Counted from the first letter of the stretch, positions 28,601 to 37,647 are shown. The stretch: 64,000 bases of DNA from Streptomyces humi (GCF_001005085.2 NZ_LBMU02000115.1:18038-82037), one strand, 5' to 3'. Notes: generated from the letters alone by a model not told the origin. A program made the numbers and translations.

Positions 28601-29115
28601 TCGGCGACCGTGTTGGTGGTCTCCTCGAAGTCGCCCCGGATCTTGGAGATGCCGAAGTCCGCCAACATCGGAACCCCGCTGGATGTGATCAGGATGTTCG
28701 CTGGCTTCAGATCTCGATGCTCAACCTGCTTGAGGTGGGTGTACGCCATCGCATCGACGATGGGGAGCGCGATCTCTTTCGCGAGGCGATCCCACGATTG
28801 CCATGGGCCAGCGTCCGCAAGCAGGTCGTCGAGGTTGCGTTCAACCCAGTCCAGCACGATGTAGTAACTGCCGGTCTCGTCGATGCCTGAGTCGCGGTAG
28901 GGAACGATATTGGGGTGCGACAGGTCCTTGAGCGTGCGCCGCTCGCGCTCAAAAACTCGCTGGCTCAGTTCGTCGGCCTGGCTATTGATAAACTTCACGG
29001 CCACAAAGGAGCCGTCGCGCCTGTCGATCCCTTTACGAACAACGCCGAAGCTTCCGGTGCGGGAACCGACTTCAAGCAGGGTGAAGTGCTCTCCGACCTG
29101 GTCTCGTGCTGACAC
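25696..29115 (-). CDS. mkoA: Ser/Thr kinase fused to SF1 helicase, Mokosh type I-like
   Basis: GTG at 29115 follows GGGAGGG, giving 1139 residues. The N-terminal kinase (about 10-265) has GSRTGSFGVV, the ATP-binding VAVKF, catalytic HRDLKPANI and ADFGISK, so it should be active. A middle region of about 280 residues is unassigned. The C-terminal COG1112/UPF1-like helicase has QGPPGTGKTS (Walker A), VDEASRA (motif II), GDTNQLPP (motif III), NQQYRM (motif IV) and DAVQGRESDV (motif V). It is coupled to the PLD gene. In Mokosh such a protein is thought to sense foreign nucleic acid and the PLD to cut; this is family knowledge, not shown here. Confidence 0.8.
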   Translation of the reverse strand: MSARDQVGEHFTLLEVGSRTGSFGVVRKGIDRRDGSFVAVKFINSQADELSQRVFERERRTLKDLSHPNIVPYRDSGIDETGSYYIVLDWVERNLDDLLADAGPWQSWDRLAKEIALPIVDAMAYTHLKQVEHRDLKPANILITSSGVPMLADFGISKIRGDFEETTNTVADWHSRPYAPPEINADIRYVRDVYSLGVLLIQCMSPSRLKTWDDVEQAVLDIGVPPEIRRILTACVARVPGDRPKNASDLLAALTAAQKNRVANAAAASPKPIWLRITGKATAGLTGAPEKRLEAQAIVQANLTGDVHATFLLDRDSGEPQRDSIFIIGDSWRFNIKSDADGAVMVSARQMELDALEGYRRRGLLLPKSYSWTFHRPANLEAAKQAMADLIHGLDEFYAEKAEQIAAGTVDRAGDDLFDTWLRILTAREELARGEKKPLPYKAFKVRRREATFTLAEPVEQDLINTEWRVKDQYTDRRFGWGEVVEHDGDTVVILGNRWESIPDRGVLIPHIGPDEVAIGRQREAVMSVKSGTAARPELRELLLQPETASAPTPVEVTDWSRDLDQRKQEAVSTALGAKDVYLVQGPPGTGKTSFIAELVEQCLLAKPDARVLIASQTNVAVDNALEKLDQGGFVRLVRLASADQSRVSEPVRHLLLDAQMRKWAQSVRRKAESYLSAQAEAAGISGSHLRAALALQQLATTVREIRALQSRVVEEEELPEQTELTTALGVSDSTTSAQERVDALIDLRDELFEEAQAALAGDLTLSLSMSSEEALHAVDALVGEGTESRALLTHLRLQGQWLQRIASDQRLAATFLDQVSVIAGTCTGFLRHPAVRHLDIDVCIVDEASRATLTEALVPVSRASRWIFVGDTNQLPPTDEELLRSKELLEEHQLTKADIQETLFQRLATHLPEHSQILLNQQYRMIRPIGDMISSCFYGGELVSHRQTGLSGYVQAYGKPVLWIDTSSLGGQRRESAPQGTATSYANRAEVRVLTDRLKVLNKAIEHNLIQPAKSGTPLDVLVIAPYVSQVTELNVQLAAMRQRLPYLAITVMSVDAVQGRESDVAMLSITRSNSAGQLGFLGADYWRRINVALSRARYGLTIVGDAGFIKGTLGALRNVLSYIETHPDDCEIRMADR

Positions 29116-29301
29116 GTTCGCCCTCCCCGAAGACGACCACACCCATCCTTCGGGCTGCAGGTCAGATCATTTCATTCCACGGAGTACCGGCACAACTGGC
29201 CGGAACGCCGGCCTGTCCGCGAGCAGAGGCGCCACGGCCGCGGATGCCGCCGATACAGTCCCGACGCCCGGCTGTGCAGGCCCACATGCTGGGCTTCACC
29301 C

Positions 29302-30072
29302 TCACTGTCGGCGGTTGCGGGAGAACGCGATGCGTGGGTCTACTGGGCTGGCCGCCGGGCCGGAGGCGGCAGGCGCGACAACCGGCGCCTTACCCGGCAG
29401 GCCGGCGCTGGCCGGACTGGCGGCGAGCGCGGCGGCGCTGACGGGGAACTTGGGAGTGGTGAAGCCCTGGCCACGCTGGTGGAGCGCTGCCGTCGTGGGC
29501 GCGGGTGAGCGGCGCGCTGCTATGTCCTGGGCGAGGAGGGGCTGCACGGCCACATGGAGGTCGGACCGGTGCATCGCCAGCGTGGCAGTGGCGACCTTGT
29601 CGAGCGCCTCGCTGCGGTCGGTGGTGGTGGGCAGCGTGTAGATGTCCAGGCTCGGGTTGTGCCGCCAGCCGTGCTCTTCCAGGATGAGCGGGCCGCCGAG
29701 AGCGGAGGAACCGTCGACGGTGGCGGCGACCACGCCGAGCTGAGGATGCTCGGCGAACGCGATGTCCGGCTCGACGCGCGAGGGCCGGCCACGGGCGGGC
29801 GCTGGTCCGGAGGTCAGCGAGGTGTCGAACACGGCGTCCACGTCGACCCGGTAACCGGCCTTGCGTAGCAGTGCGACGGCCCGGGTGGCGCGGCCTTCCC
29901 CATCACGCTTCTGGTTGGCCAGCGCGTACAGGTTGGGGTGGTCGGGGACGGGGTGGAAGTCGAATCCCTTTGTGCTTGCAGCCAGTTGCTTGGCGTTGGC
30001 GGCGACGATGCCGAAGTCGGGGTGGCGGCTGACCGCGACGTCGGGAAGCGGGTCGTGCTCGGGGGCGGGCAT
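29302..30072 (-). CDS. Element-associated hypothetical protein (256 aa)
   Basis: ATG at 30072 begins MPAPEHDPLPDVAVSRHPDF. Two similar units can be seen: DVAVSRHPDFGIVAANAKQL and, about 90 residues on, DIAFAEHPQLGVVAATVDG. Each is followed by a PxLYxL-type stretch, so the protein looks like a tandem duplication of a small alpha/beta domain. A proline/alanine tail follows. The relaxase C-terminal half contains a related pattern (FQQIEDWYGRRHRLA). Function is unknown; it lies in the transfer block. Confidence 0.65.
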   Translation of the reverse strand: MPAPEHDPLPDVAVSRHPDFGIVAANAKQLAASTKGFDFHPVPDHPNLYALANQKRDGEGRATRAVALLRKAGYRVDVDAVFDTSLTSGPAPARGRPSRVEPDIAFAEHPQLGVVAATVDGSSALGGPLILEEHGWRHNPSLDIYTLPTTTDRSEALDKVATATLAMHRSDLHVAVQPLLAQDIAARRSPAPTTAALHQRGQGFTTPKFPVSAAALAASPASAGLPGKAPVVAPAASGPAASPVDPRIAFSRNRRQ

Positions 30073-30169
30073 GGCGGGTCCATCCGGTGGGCGCAGGGGG
30101 AGAGGGGAGGGCGATGGCGGGGACGGTTCTGCTGGTGCGGGACACGGCGGGCTCCAAGCTGGGCAGCGG

Positions 30170-31232
30170 TCAGCGACCGGGTGCGGACGAGGGCCGGGCA
30201 GGAGGCAGGGGGGGAGGTGCGGCTGAAGCAGACGGCAGCGCGGCCGGGGTCGTATGCCGTGAGGCCGGCGAGCCCGGGTGCCGGTCGGCCATTTCGCCGC
30301 GCATGGACCGAATGTCCAACGCGTAGGAGTCGAGCTTTTGGGCGATGTAACGCAGCCGGTTCGCGTAGTGGGGATCGGCGGGTTCGCCCAGGCCCTCCCA
30401 CCAGTCGGCCGTTGTGTCGAGGGACTCCACGAGACGCTGGAGAACGCCGTCGCCGGGAGCGGTCAGCTCGCTCAGTGCGGCGACGACCTCGCCCGTGCGC
30501 GCCGCCGACTGGGTGGACTCGGTCAGGTGGCCGAGCCGGTCGCCGAGGCTGAGTCCCTGATCGCCAGGGGGCGGCAGGCTGGGGTCGAGCAGGCCGGGAT
30601 CGCACGAGACGTCGAAGCCCTCGGCCTGCAGCATGTCGACGGCCCGGGTCACCATCTGTCGCTGCTCGACCAGGTCGGTCATGGCGGAGGGCAGCCGGTG
30701 GAAGCGCTCGCGGAACAGCACGACGGGGACGAAGCCCGCACGGTGGAGCACCGCGTCGGCAGCACTCTTCCGGGCAGGTCGCCGCGGTTCCGGTCGGGGC
30801 GGCAGGCCGAGCTGATCGAGGCGGGTGTCGATGGCGGCGAACAGGCGGGGGGATGCTGCCGCCATGTCGGGCGTGGGGACCGTCGGGCTCCGAGTCGTAG
30901 ATCACTTCGTGGAGCGTGGAGTCGTCGGGATGCCCGCGCGTCACCAACCAGCTCTCCGGGTATCCGGGCGGGTGGTCGGTGGGCGGTTCCTGGGGCGGAG
31001 AGATGTTCAGGGCGCTGCCGTCGGGAAGTTCGGCGTGGACGAGGTAGTCGCTGAGGCCGTACTCGACGGTGCAGGAAAGTCCGCGTTTCCGAAGCGGCGT
31101 GGTCAGGTGGCTGTACGGGTGGTCATGCTCCGACGCGCCAGCGGCGGCTTCCTGGACGAAGGGTTCGCTGGTGCGCGCCGTGATGTGTGTGCCCTCGCGT
31201 TGGAGGGTGACCAGGGTCTGATCGGGGCGCAC
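30170..31232 (-). pseudogene. Element-associated hypothetical protein with a +1 frameshift
   Basis: The gene starts at GTG 31232 (GGAGGA, spacing 6) as VRPDQTLVTLQREGTHITA and runs to ARHGGSIP. It then meets a run of six C (plus-strand G6, 30847-30852), after which the sense continues in the next frame as RLFAAIDTRLDQLGLPPRPE. Removing one C gives one protein of about 350 residues. As sequenced there would be a 5' piece that runs on in nonsense and a separate 231-residue ORF beginning MAAASPRLFAAID. The C-terminus is again proline-rich. The function is unknown. Confidence 0.6.
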
Positions 31233-31374
31233 GTGGACTCCTCCGTGGTCGGCCGTCCCAGCGGCCGGCGACGGCGGGAAGCCGCAGCCAGGCGGGGACA
31301 GCAGGGGTGGTGGCGTTCGTCGAGGATCCGGCGATCGGACGGTTTGGCCTCGCCGGAGGTCGGTGCTAGAGGTG

Positions 31375-32073
31375 TCAGCGCGAGCGGCGCACGGCAGGGT
31401 GGTCGGACGCCGCCGAGGCGGGCGGCGAAGCGGCGGAGGCACCGCGCTGGGGAGAGGTGGATCGGGTCAGGGCCGCGTGGACACGTCCTGTGTGCGCGGA
31501 CTGGTCGACACCGATCCGGTCGGTCAGGTGATCGGCTGCCCTGGCCAACGCCGCTCCGGTGTAGCTGAGTTCGTCGGCGTAGTGCCAGCCTTCGGAGTTG
31601 CGGATCTCGCGGGCTTGTTCTTCGTAGAGCTCCCGCGACCCGGGCATGGATCCCTGCATGAGCGCGATGACCTGGTCCCACTCGCGGCGGATCTCGCCTG
31701 CTCGCTCCAGTACGGAGTCGATTCCCCGCAGGCGCAGCAGGTCGGCGCTGATCGGGCCGTCAACGTAGTCGGCTGGTTGCGCGGCGGCCCGGACAGTGGC
31801 GAGGACTTCGGGGCCGTGGGCCAGGAAGGTCTCGACGTGCTCCCAGGCGGCGGCGTCCCGGGCCACCTTGCCGTCGGCGTACCCGGTTTCGTCGACGGGC
31901 CAGCCGTCCTCGTCGCAGTACGAGTCAGAGACTGCGTCCCATCGGTCCGAAGCCTGCCTGATGCCGTCAGCAGCGAAGGCCAAGGCTTGGACGCGCTTCC
32001 GCCATGCCGCCCGCTCGCCGGCATCTTGCGGCTGGCGGTCAGGGGTGGCGGAGGGGTGGGAAGGGACAGGCAT
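31375..32073 (-). CDS. Element-associated hypothetical protein (232 aa)
   Basis: ATG at 32073 follows AGGGAAACG. The protein is acidic and helical, with several Trp (DRWDAVSDSY, AAWEHVETFL, EIRREWDQVIALM), and ends in a serine/alanine/proline tail (ASAASPPASAASDHP). The same plan, a helical body plus disordered tail, is shared by other small genes of this transfer block. It lies just downstream of the IS110 element, whose insertion left its ribosome site intact. Confidence 0.65.
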   Translation of the reverse strand: MPVPSHPSATPDRQPQDAGERAAWRKRVQALAFAADGIRQASDRWDAVSDSYCDEDGWPVDETGYADGKVARDAAAWEHVETFLAHGPEVLATVRAAAQPADYVDGPISADLLRLRGIDSVLERAGEIRREWDQVIALMQGSMPGSRELYEEQAREIRNSEGWHYADELSYTGAALARAADHLTDRIGVDQSAHTGRVHAALTRSTSPQRGASAASPPASAASDHPAVRRSR

Positions 32074-32089
32074 GGTCGTTTCCCTAAGA

Positions 32090-33515
32090 ATGGTTGGCGG
32101 TCCGGGAGGACTGGGTGTGGCTGATGGTTGTTTGCTGTCGATGGCTCACGAGGAATGGCCGCCCGGTCCTCCGGGACGCTCCGGCCACTGATTGAGAACT
32201 GCGGTCATCGCTGGTTAGGGACCTGTCGGCGGGGTGTTCCTCGGGCCATGAAGGTGTTGGTCTCGGTGGAACGGAGCGAGGGGCTTGAGCACGGCTCACG
32301 CACGGATATGGGTCGGTGTCGACGCCGGCAAGGGGCATCACTGGGCGGTGGCGTTGGACGCCGACGGCGGGACGCTGTTCTCGACGAAAGTGATCAACGA
32401 CGAAGCGCAGATCCTCACACTGATCGAGACCGCCCGGGAGCGGGCCAGTGAGGTGCGGTGGGCGGTGGACATCTCCGGTCGTTCCTCCACGCTGTTGCTG
32501 GCGCTGCTGATCGCCCACGGTCAGCAGGTCGTCTACGTGCCCGGACGGACGGTCAACCGCATGTCCGCGGCCTACAAGGGCGAGAGCAAGACCGACGCCC
32601 GCGATGCCAGGGTGATCGCCGACCAGGCGCGTATGCGCCGGGACTTCGCCCCGCTGGACACGCCGCCGGAGCTGGTCTCCACCCTCCAGCTGCTGACCAA
32701 CTACCGGGCCGACCTGATCACCGACCGGGTCCGGCTCGTCAACCGGCTCCGTGACCTGCTGGTGGGCATCTGTCCCGCTCTGGAGCGTGCCTTCGACTAC
32801 TCCGCGGCCAAGGGCCCGGTCGTCATGCTGACCGAGTACCAGACCCCGGCCGCTCTGCGTCGAATCGGAGTGAAGCGGCTGACGACCTGGTTGGAGCGCC
32901 GCAAGGTCCGAGGCGCCGGCGATGTCGCCGCCAGAGCGGTTGAAGCGGCTCAGGCCCAGATGACCTCCCTGCCCGGGGAGAAGCGGGCCGCCAGGATGGT
33001 CGGTGACCTCGCCCACCAGCTGCTGGCTCTGGACGAACGGATCAAGGACAACGACCGGGAGATCCGCGAGACCCTTCCGCGCCGACGACCGCGCCGAGAT
33101 CATCGAATCGATGCCCGGCATGGGCCCGATCCTCGGGGCGGAGTTCGTTGCCATCGTCGGTGACCTGTCCGGCTACCGCGACGCCGGCCGCTTGGCCTCG
33201 CACGCGGGCCTGGCCCCGGTGGCCCGGGACTCCGGCCGCCGCACCGGCAACTACCACCGGCCCAAGCGCTACAACCGGCGCCTGCGGCACATCTTCTACA
33301 TGGCCGCACAGACCGCCATGATGCGGCCCGGACCATCCCGGGACTACTACCTTCGGAAGCGATCCGAGGGGCTGCTGCACACCCAGGCTCTGCTGTCCCT
33401 CGCCCGGCGCCGGGTCGACGTGCTGTGGGCGATGCTGCGTGACAAGAGGCTGTTCACCTCCGCCCCGCCGGTCACGCAGGCGGCTTGACACGATCATTGA
33501 GATTCCTCGTTTCTG
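32090..33515 (+). mobile_element. IS110-family insertion sequence (ends approximate)
   Basis: A DEDD-type transposase gene fills 32285-33488. IS110 elements lack terminal inverted repeats, so the limits are estimated from the flanking element genes. The roughly 190 bases before the transposase would be the left end, which in IS110-type elements encodes the bridge RNA. It separates two genes of the minus-strand transfer block. Confidence 0.6.
32285..33488 (+). pseudogene. IS110-family DEDD transposase, frameshifted
   Basis: TTG at 32285 begins MSTAHARIWVGVDAGKGHHW, with the DEDD RuvC-like start (VDAGKGHHW), VDISGRSS and SKTDARDARVIADQ. After REI-RET the frame is lost at CCC (33072-33074). The next frame continues FRADDRAEIIESMPGMGPIL, then the C-terminal Tnp_20 domain with the serine region (ASHAGLAPVARDSG) and ends at 33488. 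Deleting one C restores a normal transposase of about 400 residues. IS110 transposases are not known for programmed frameshifting, so this looks like inactivation or sequence error. Confidence 0.8.
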
Positions 33516-33525
33516 GGCGGGTGCC

Positions 33526-34017
33526 TCACCGCGAACGCGGCAGCGAGCGCGTGACGGAGGGCGGGACCGGAGCCGAAGGGACGCTCTGCTGGCCGGGGAA
33601 GTGCCCTGGGCCGACGCTGCTGGCGAGAGACGGGGCGCTGCTGCCGCTTGGTGCGACCGGGAGCGGATCTCGTGGTCGACGTTCTTCGCGACGAGATGCA
33701 GCTCCTCGCCGAGGTCGGTCAGCCGGGAGGCGATGATGTCCAGCTCGGACGCGCTGCCGCGGGCACCGTGGCAGCGACACCACTCGGAGGCGGTTTCGAG
33801 AATCTGATGCAGGCGGGCCACCGCGCCGAAGTCCTCCGTGACCGTCTCGCGGAACAGATCGGTGAACTCCTCGGTCCGGGCTGCGGCGAGGCGGTCGTTC
33901 CCGTGAGTTGCCGATGCGCCGCTGCCCGGACTCGCGGCCGGGCCGGTCGCTGGGTGACGCTGGAGCGGGGCGGCGTCCTCGACCGCACCGAACAGGGAAC
34001 ACCCCGCGGCGGCTCAC
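33526..34017 (-). pseudogene. Element-associated hypothetical protein, probable frameshift near its start
   Basis: A GTG at 34017 overlaps the stop of the VirB4-like gene (GTGA) and would start MSRRG. The plausible protein then continues in the next frame as CSLFGAVEDAAPLQRHPATG, FTDLFRETVTEDFGAVARLH and ELDIIASRLTDLGEELHLVA. The shift falls at GGGG (34002-34005); one G fewer would join them. Read as sequenced, only an internal GTG at 33821 gives the helical part. The 3' end runs into the IS110 right end, so the tail is uncertain. Confidence 0.5.
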
Positions 34018-35585
34018 TGCCGCGCCTCCACGCTTAGCGTAGGAACTGAAGTCTCGTCAGTTCCGGTGAACTCACGGGGTTCTGTTCGCATCCGGGCGTC
34101 CGTGTCGAACAGCTCACGCTCGGCCGGATGCAGGATGTGCTGCGTGATGAAGCTCCGACCTGCGACTTTCCACAGGCCACGGCCCTTGGTCAGGGCGGAC
34201 ACGGCCTGGGTTTCGATTCCGCTCAGGCCGAGCAGCGACGCGGCGGCGGCGAGCTGGTCGGGTTCCTGACGGTAGATGATGCGGGTGGAGCAGTCGGCGA
34301 GGAGGCCCTCGGCCAGCACCCTGCCGCGTGAGCCGGCGTCGCCCGCGCTCAGCAGATCGCTGAGGCGGTGGATGACCATCAGGTTGGCGATGCCGAGCCC
34401 TCGGCTGAGCTTCCACTGGCTCTGCATGCGCTCCAGCAGGCCGACGTGCCTCATCACGCGCCATGCCTCGTCGTAGATCACCCAGCGTCGGCCGCCGTCG
34501 GGGTCGGCGAGCGCGGACTCCATCCAGGCGCTCGCGCAGGTCATCGCGAGGACCAGCGCGGTGTCGTCACCTGAGCCGCCCAGGCGGGAGAGGTCGATGG
34601 ACAGCATCGGGGTGGTCGGGTCGAATGCCACGGTCGAGGGCGCGTCGAACATGCCGCTCAAGTCGCCGTGGACCAGACGGCGCAGGGCGTGCGCGAGGTC
34701 CTGTGCGGCGGCCCCCATCCGCCCGGCCTGGTCGCCGAAGGCCCGGTCGAGGCGCTCGGGCGAGCCGAGGGTGTGCGCGATCTCGCCGAGCAGGGGCACG
34801 GTGCCACGTGCCTCGGCTTCGGTGACGACCAGGTCCAGCGCGAGATCGAGGGCCGTGTGTTCCATTGGCTGGAGGTCGCGCTTCAGTACGGTGCGCGCGA
34901 GGCCGGCCAGGAGCAGGAGGCGGCGCTTTCGGACCTCGGTCGACCAGTCGTTCTCGCTCACCGAGGCGGGCCGGGGCGGGGCATCCAGGGGGTTCAGCCT
35001 GCCCGGGAGCCCCGGGCCCAGCGCGATGCTGTAGCCGCCGAGAGCCTGCGCGACGGCCGTCCACTCGCCCTTGGGGTCGCAGGGCACATACACCCGGTAA
35101 CCGTGGGCGATCGCCCTGATGGCGATGGACTTGGCCAGCGCGGACTTGCCCATGCCGATGATCCCGGCCAGGACCGCATTGGGGTTGGTGAAGCCCTCGA
35201 TCCGGCCGCTGCTGTACAGCGAGAACGGGTCGTAGCAGAACGCGGCCTCCGCGTGGACGTCGCGGCCGATGAAGATGCCCTCCGCGCCCAGGCCGCCCTC
35301 GGCGAGGAAGGGATAGGCGCCGGACACGGTGGCGGTGGTCATCCGGTGGGCAGGCAGGCTGAGCTTGCCGCCGCGTGCGGAGGAGGGGCCGGGGCGACCG
35401 GACGGCGGGTAGGTCGGCCGTAGCTCCGGGTCGAGGGTCTTCTCGTCGTGGCGCGTGGGCGGGGCTCCGGCGAGGCGGGCTTGGCGACGGGCTTCGGCGA
35501 AACCGGCGCGGGCGGCGCGCTGATCGGCCCGCGATGCCTTGCGAGGGACGAACAGGTGGGAGGCGCTGGCGCGGGTGCGAGGCAT
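34014..35585 (-). CDS. VirB4/TraC-like conjugation ATPase
   Basis: The 523-residue protein has Walker A GIIGMGKSAL (141-150), the VPCDPKGEW segment that follows it in VirB4-type ATPases, Walker B RRWVIYDEAW, and the downstream IANLMVIHRLSDLLSAG. It lacks the long N-terminal domain of proteobacterial VirB4 and starts close to the motor domain. In this actinobacterial type the SCO6880-family protein next door is thought to supply the membrane part. It would power assembly of the secretion channel. The start of the next gene overlaps its stop. Confidence 0.85.
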   Translation of the reverse strand: MPRTRASASHLFVPRKASRADQRAARAGFAEARRQARLAGAPPTRHDEKTLDPELRPTYPPSGRPGPSSARGGKLSLPAHRMTTATVSGAYPFLAEGGLGAEGIFIGRDVHAEAAFCYDPFSLYSSGRIEGFTNPNAVLAGIIGMGKSALAKSIAIRAIAHGYRVYVPCDPKGEWTAVAQALGGYSIALGPGLPGRLNPLDAPPRPASVSENDWSTEVRKRRLLLLAGLARTVLKRDLQPMEHTALDLALDLVVTEAEARGTVPLLGEIAHTLGSPERLDRAFGDQAGRMGAAAQDLAHALRRLVHGDLSGMFDAPSTVAFDPTTPMLSIDLSRLGGSGDDTALVLAMTCASAWMESALADPDGGRRWVIYDEAWRVMRHVGLLERMQSQWKLSRGLGIANLMVIHRLSDLLSAGDAGSRGRVLAEGLLADCSTRIIYRQEPDQLAAAASLLGLSGIETQAVSALTKGRGLWKVAGRSFITQHILHPAERELFDTDARMRTEPREFTGTDETSVPTLSVEARQ

Positions 35586-35612
35586 GAGCGATTCTCCAGA
35601 CGGAGGGCGGGG

Positions 35613-36065
35613 TCAGTGGCGGACGAGGCCGGTGAACGGAGCGTGGAGGGCAGCCGGGGTGCTACGGCGTCGGACCAGGTGTGCGGTGCGCTGGTGGCGC
35701 TGGCAGATGGTCAGCTCCGGTGCGCCTTCCGGCAGGCCGGCCTGGCACGCATCGCGGTCGGGGACCTCGCCGGAACCGGGTCGGGGGGCCGCGTGGTAGG
35801 CGGCGTGGAGGTGGTCGGCGGCCTGCCAGATCCGGGTGCGGGCGGCACTGAGCTGGTCGCCCTCGATCGGCACGAGCTGGCCCGTGCGGACGGCGTGGGC
35901 GTCGAGCAGGCCGTGCAGCGAGACGAGGTGGGCGTGCAGAGCGTCCAGCTCGGCGCGTGTGGTGACGAGAGGACCGCCTGGCACGTTGAGAGCGCGGTGG
36001 AAGTCGAGCGCGGCGGTGGCGAAGGGCACGAAGTCCTGCGCGGTCGGGCTGGCGGTGTGGGACAT
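35613..36065 (-). CDS. Element-associated hypothetical protein (150 aa)
   Basis: ATG at 36065 begins MSHTASPTAQDFVPFATAAL. The protein is helical with LHAHLVSLHGLLDAHAV and ends CQRHQRTAHLVRRRSTPAAL. No membrane span is seen. It sits between the SCO6880-like and VirB4-like genes, so it probably serves the transfer apparatus, but nothing in it shows how. Confidence 0.65.
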   Translation of the reverse strand: MSHTASPTAQDFVPFATAALDFHRALNVPGGPLVTTRAELDALHAHLVSLHGLLDAHAVRTGQLVPIEGDQLSAARTRIWQAADHLHAAYHAAPRPGSGEVPDRDACQAGLPEGAPELTICQRHQRTAHLVRRRSTPAALHAPFTGLVRH

Positions 36066-36099
36066 GGGGGCGCTCTTTCGGCAGGGAGGAGGGCCGGCA

Positions 36100-37572
36100 T
36101 CAGGCGGAGAGGGCGAGCGGCATGGCGGCGGCGGTGAACGCCTCGGCCTGTTGCCAGGTGAGCGGCCTGAGGTCGAGCTGGGCGCCGACCGCCGCGGTCT
36201 CCACGACCGCGCAGGCGGAACGAAGCTCCTCCTCGGAGTCGGCCGAGACGGTCAGCAGGCCGGTCAGGGCGACATCCGCGTGGCCCGCGATGAGCTGACG
36301 CTCCCGGGACTTGATGTCCTGGTACTCGATGGAGTCCGCCTCGGAGTCGACCTGGCCGCGCCGCGCCCGCTCGGCGGCGTCCGCGATCACGCTGGCCTTC
36401 CTGCGCTGGACATCACGCAGGGCGGCGTCCAGCCCCTTCGGCTCGTACGACAGTGACAGGGTCCGCCGCACCCCGGCGGTGAACAGCAGCTGGTGCAGGA
36501 AACCCGCCGACGTCTCGATGCGTGGCCAGTTCTCCACCCAGTACGTGCGGTGGACGGCGGAGTCGGTCGCGATGTGGTCCGACTTCTCGACGACCACGAC
36601 CGGGCCTGCGGCAGCTGCGTCGGCCTCGGGGCTGCCAGAAGAGGACCAACGGTCCAGCGGGGCAAGTGCCTTGGGGTCGTATGCCGTTCGTACGACTGCC
36701 GCGATCTCACGGACGGTGAGCCAGCCGGTGGGGTTGAGCCCGGCGGTACGCGCGGCCTGGTCGAACGTCGAGGTCAACTGTGCCAGGACGCTGAAGGATC
36801 CGGTCAGACCGCCTCCGGCCTGGTTGATCAGACGCCTGGCGGCCTTGGCATCCAACGAGACCGCCACGTACGCCTCGTGCGGAGCCGCGGCCGGGCCGGC
36901 ACTCTGGATCAGCTCGCTGTAGACCTGGCCGGCCACCGGGGCATCGGGCTGGCCGTGCTCTTCCCAGTACCGGCGAAGGGCGTCGCCCGAGTCCGGCACG
37001 GTGCGCTCTACCACCTGGATCCGGGCGACCTGACCGGTGCGGGCCAGTGCGGCGAGGGCACGGCCCCAGCCGCTGACGTTGGCGTTCTGGGTGCCCGGGT
37101 CGAGCAACGCGTAGGCGCGGGAGGACACTTTGACGACGGCGGTCAGCGTGCCGGTGTGAGGGTCGTGGACGGCGCCGTACCTGCGGTCGGGCGCGCTGAC
37201 CACGCGCAGGCTGGCGGCGGTCCCGGGCAGGTGGAGCAGTCCTTCGCGGACCGGACGGCGGGAGGGTCGGCACAGCCACATCAACTGGCCCCGCATCCGA
37301 CGGAGCGCGTACCGGGTGACGATCGGTGCCCAGTCGGCCAGGGCCCGGCCTCGGTAACGGACGAAGACGAGCAGGGCGATGGCGGCCCACAGCGGGACGA
37401 GTTCGAGAGCGCCGACCACGCCACGGGCGAGGATCACGGCGAGCAGGAGCAGCCCGGTGAGGCTCACGACGATCAGCTGCGGCGCGGTCAGGCCGAGCAG
37501 GATGCCGCGCCTGCTGCGGTGTGGGAACTTCACGGTGGCCGTGGTGGCTTCAGCCTGGGAGGTGTCAGACAT
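36100..37572 (-). CDS. SCO6880-family type IV secretion component
   Basis: The 490-residue protein begins with a charged leader, two adjacent membrane spans (about 25-70, GILLGLTAPQLIVVSLTGLL and VPLWAAIALLVFV), then a cytoplasmic domain with RYALRRMRGQLMW. This is the layout of the PrgI-like/SCO6880 family encoded beside VirB4 in actinobacterial elements. The later part has ERARRGQVDSEADSIEYQDI and GLLTVSADSEEEL, typical of that family. It would anchor the VirB4-like ATPase in the membrane. Confidence 0.8.
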   Translation of the reverse strand: MSDTSQAEATTATVKFPHRSRRGILLGLTAPQLIVVSLTGLLLLAVILARGVVGALELVPLWAAIALLVFVRYRGRALADWAPIVTRYALRRMRGQLMWLCRPSRRPVREGLLHLPGTAASLRVVSAPDRRYGAVHDPHTGTLTAVVKVSSRAYALLDPGTQNANVSGWGRALAALARTGQVARIQVVERTVPDSGDALRRYWEEHGQPDAPVAGQVYSELIQSAGPAAAPHEAYVAVSLDAKAARRLINQAGGGLTGSFSVLAQLTSTFDQAARTAGLNPTGWLTVREIAAVVRTAYDPKALAPLDRWSSSGSPEADAAAAGPVVVVEKSDHIATDSAVHRTYWVENWPRIETSAGFLHQLLFTAGVRRTLSLSYEPKGLDAALRDVQRRKASVIADAAERARRGQVDSEADSIEYQDIKSRERQLIAGHADVALTGLLTVSADSEEELRSACAVVETAAVGAQLDLRPLTWQQAEAFTAAAMPLALSA

Positions 37573-37647
37573 GGCGGTTCCAGACAGTGGTCGGGGAAGG
37601 GGGCGGGCTGGAGAGAAGCAGCCCGCCCCCCCCCGGGCGGTGGCGGG

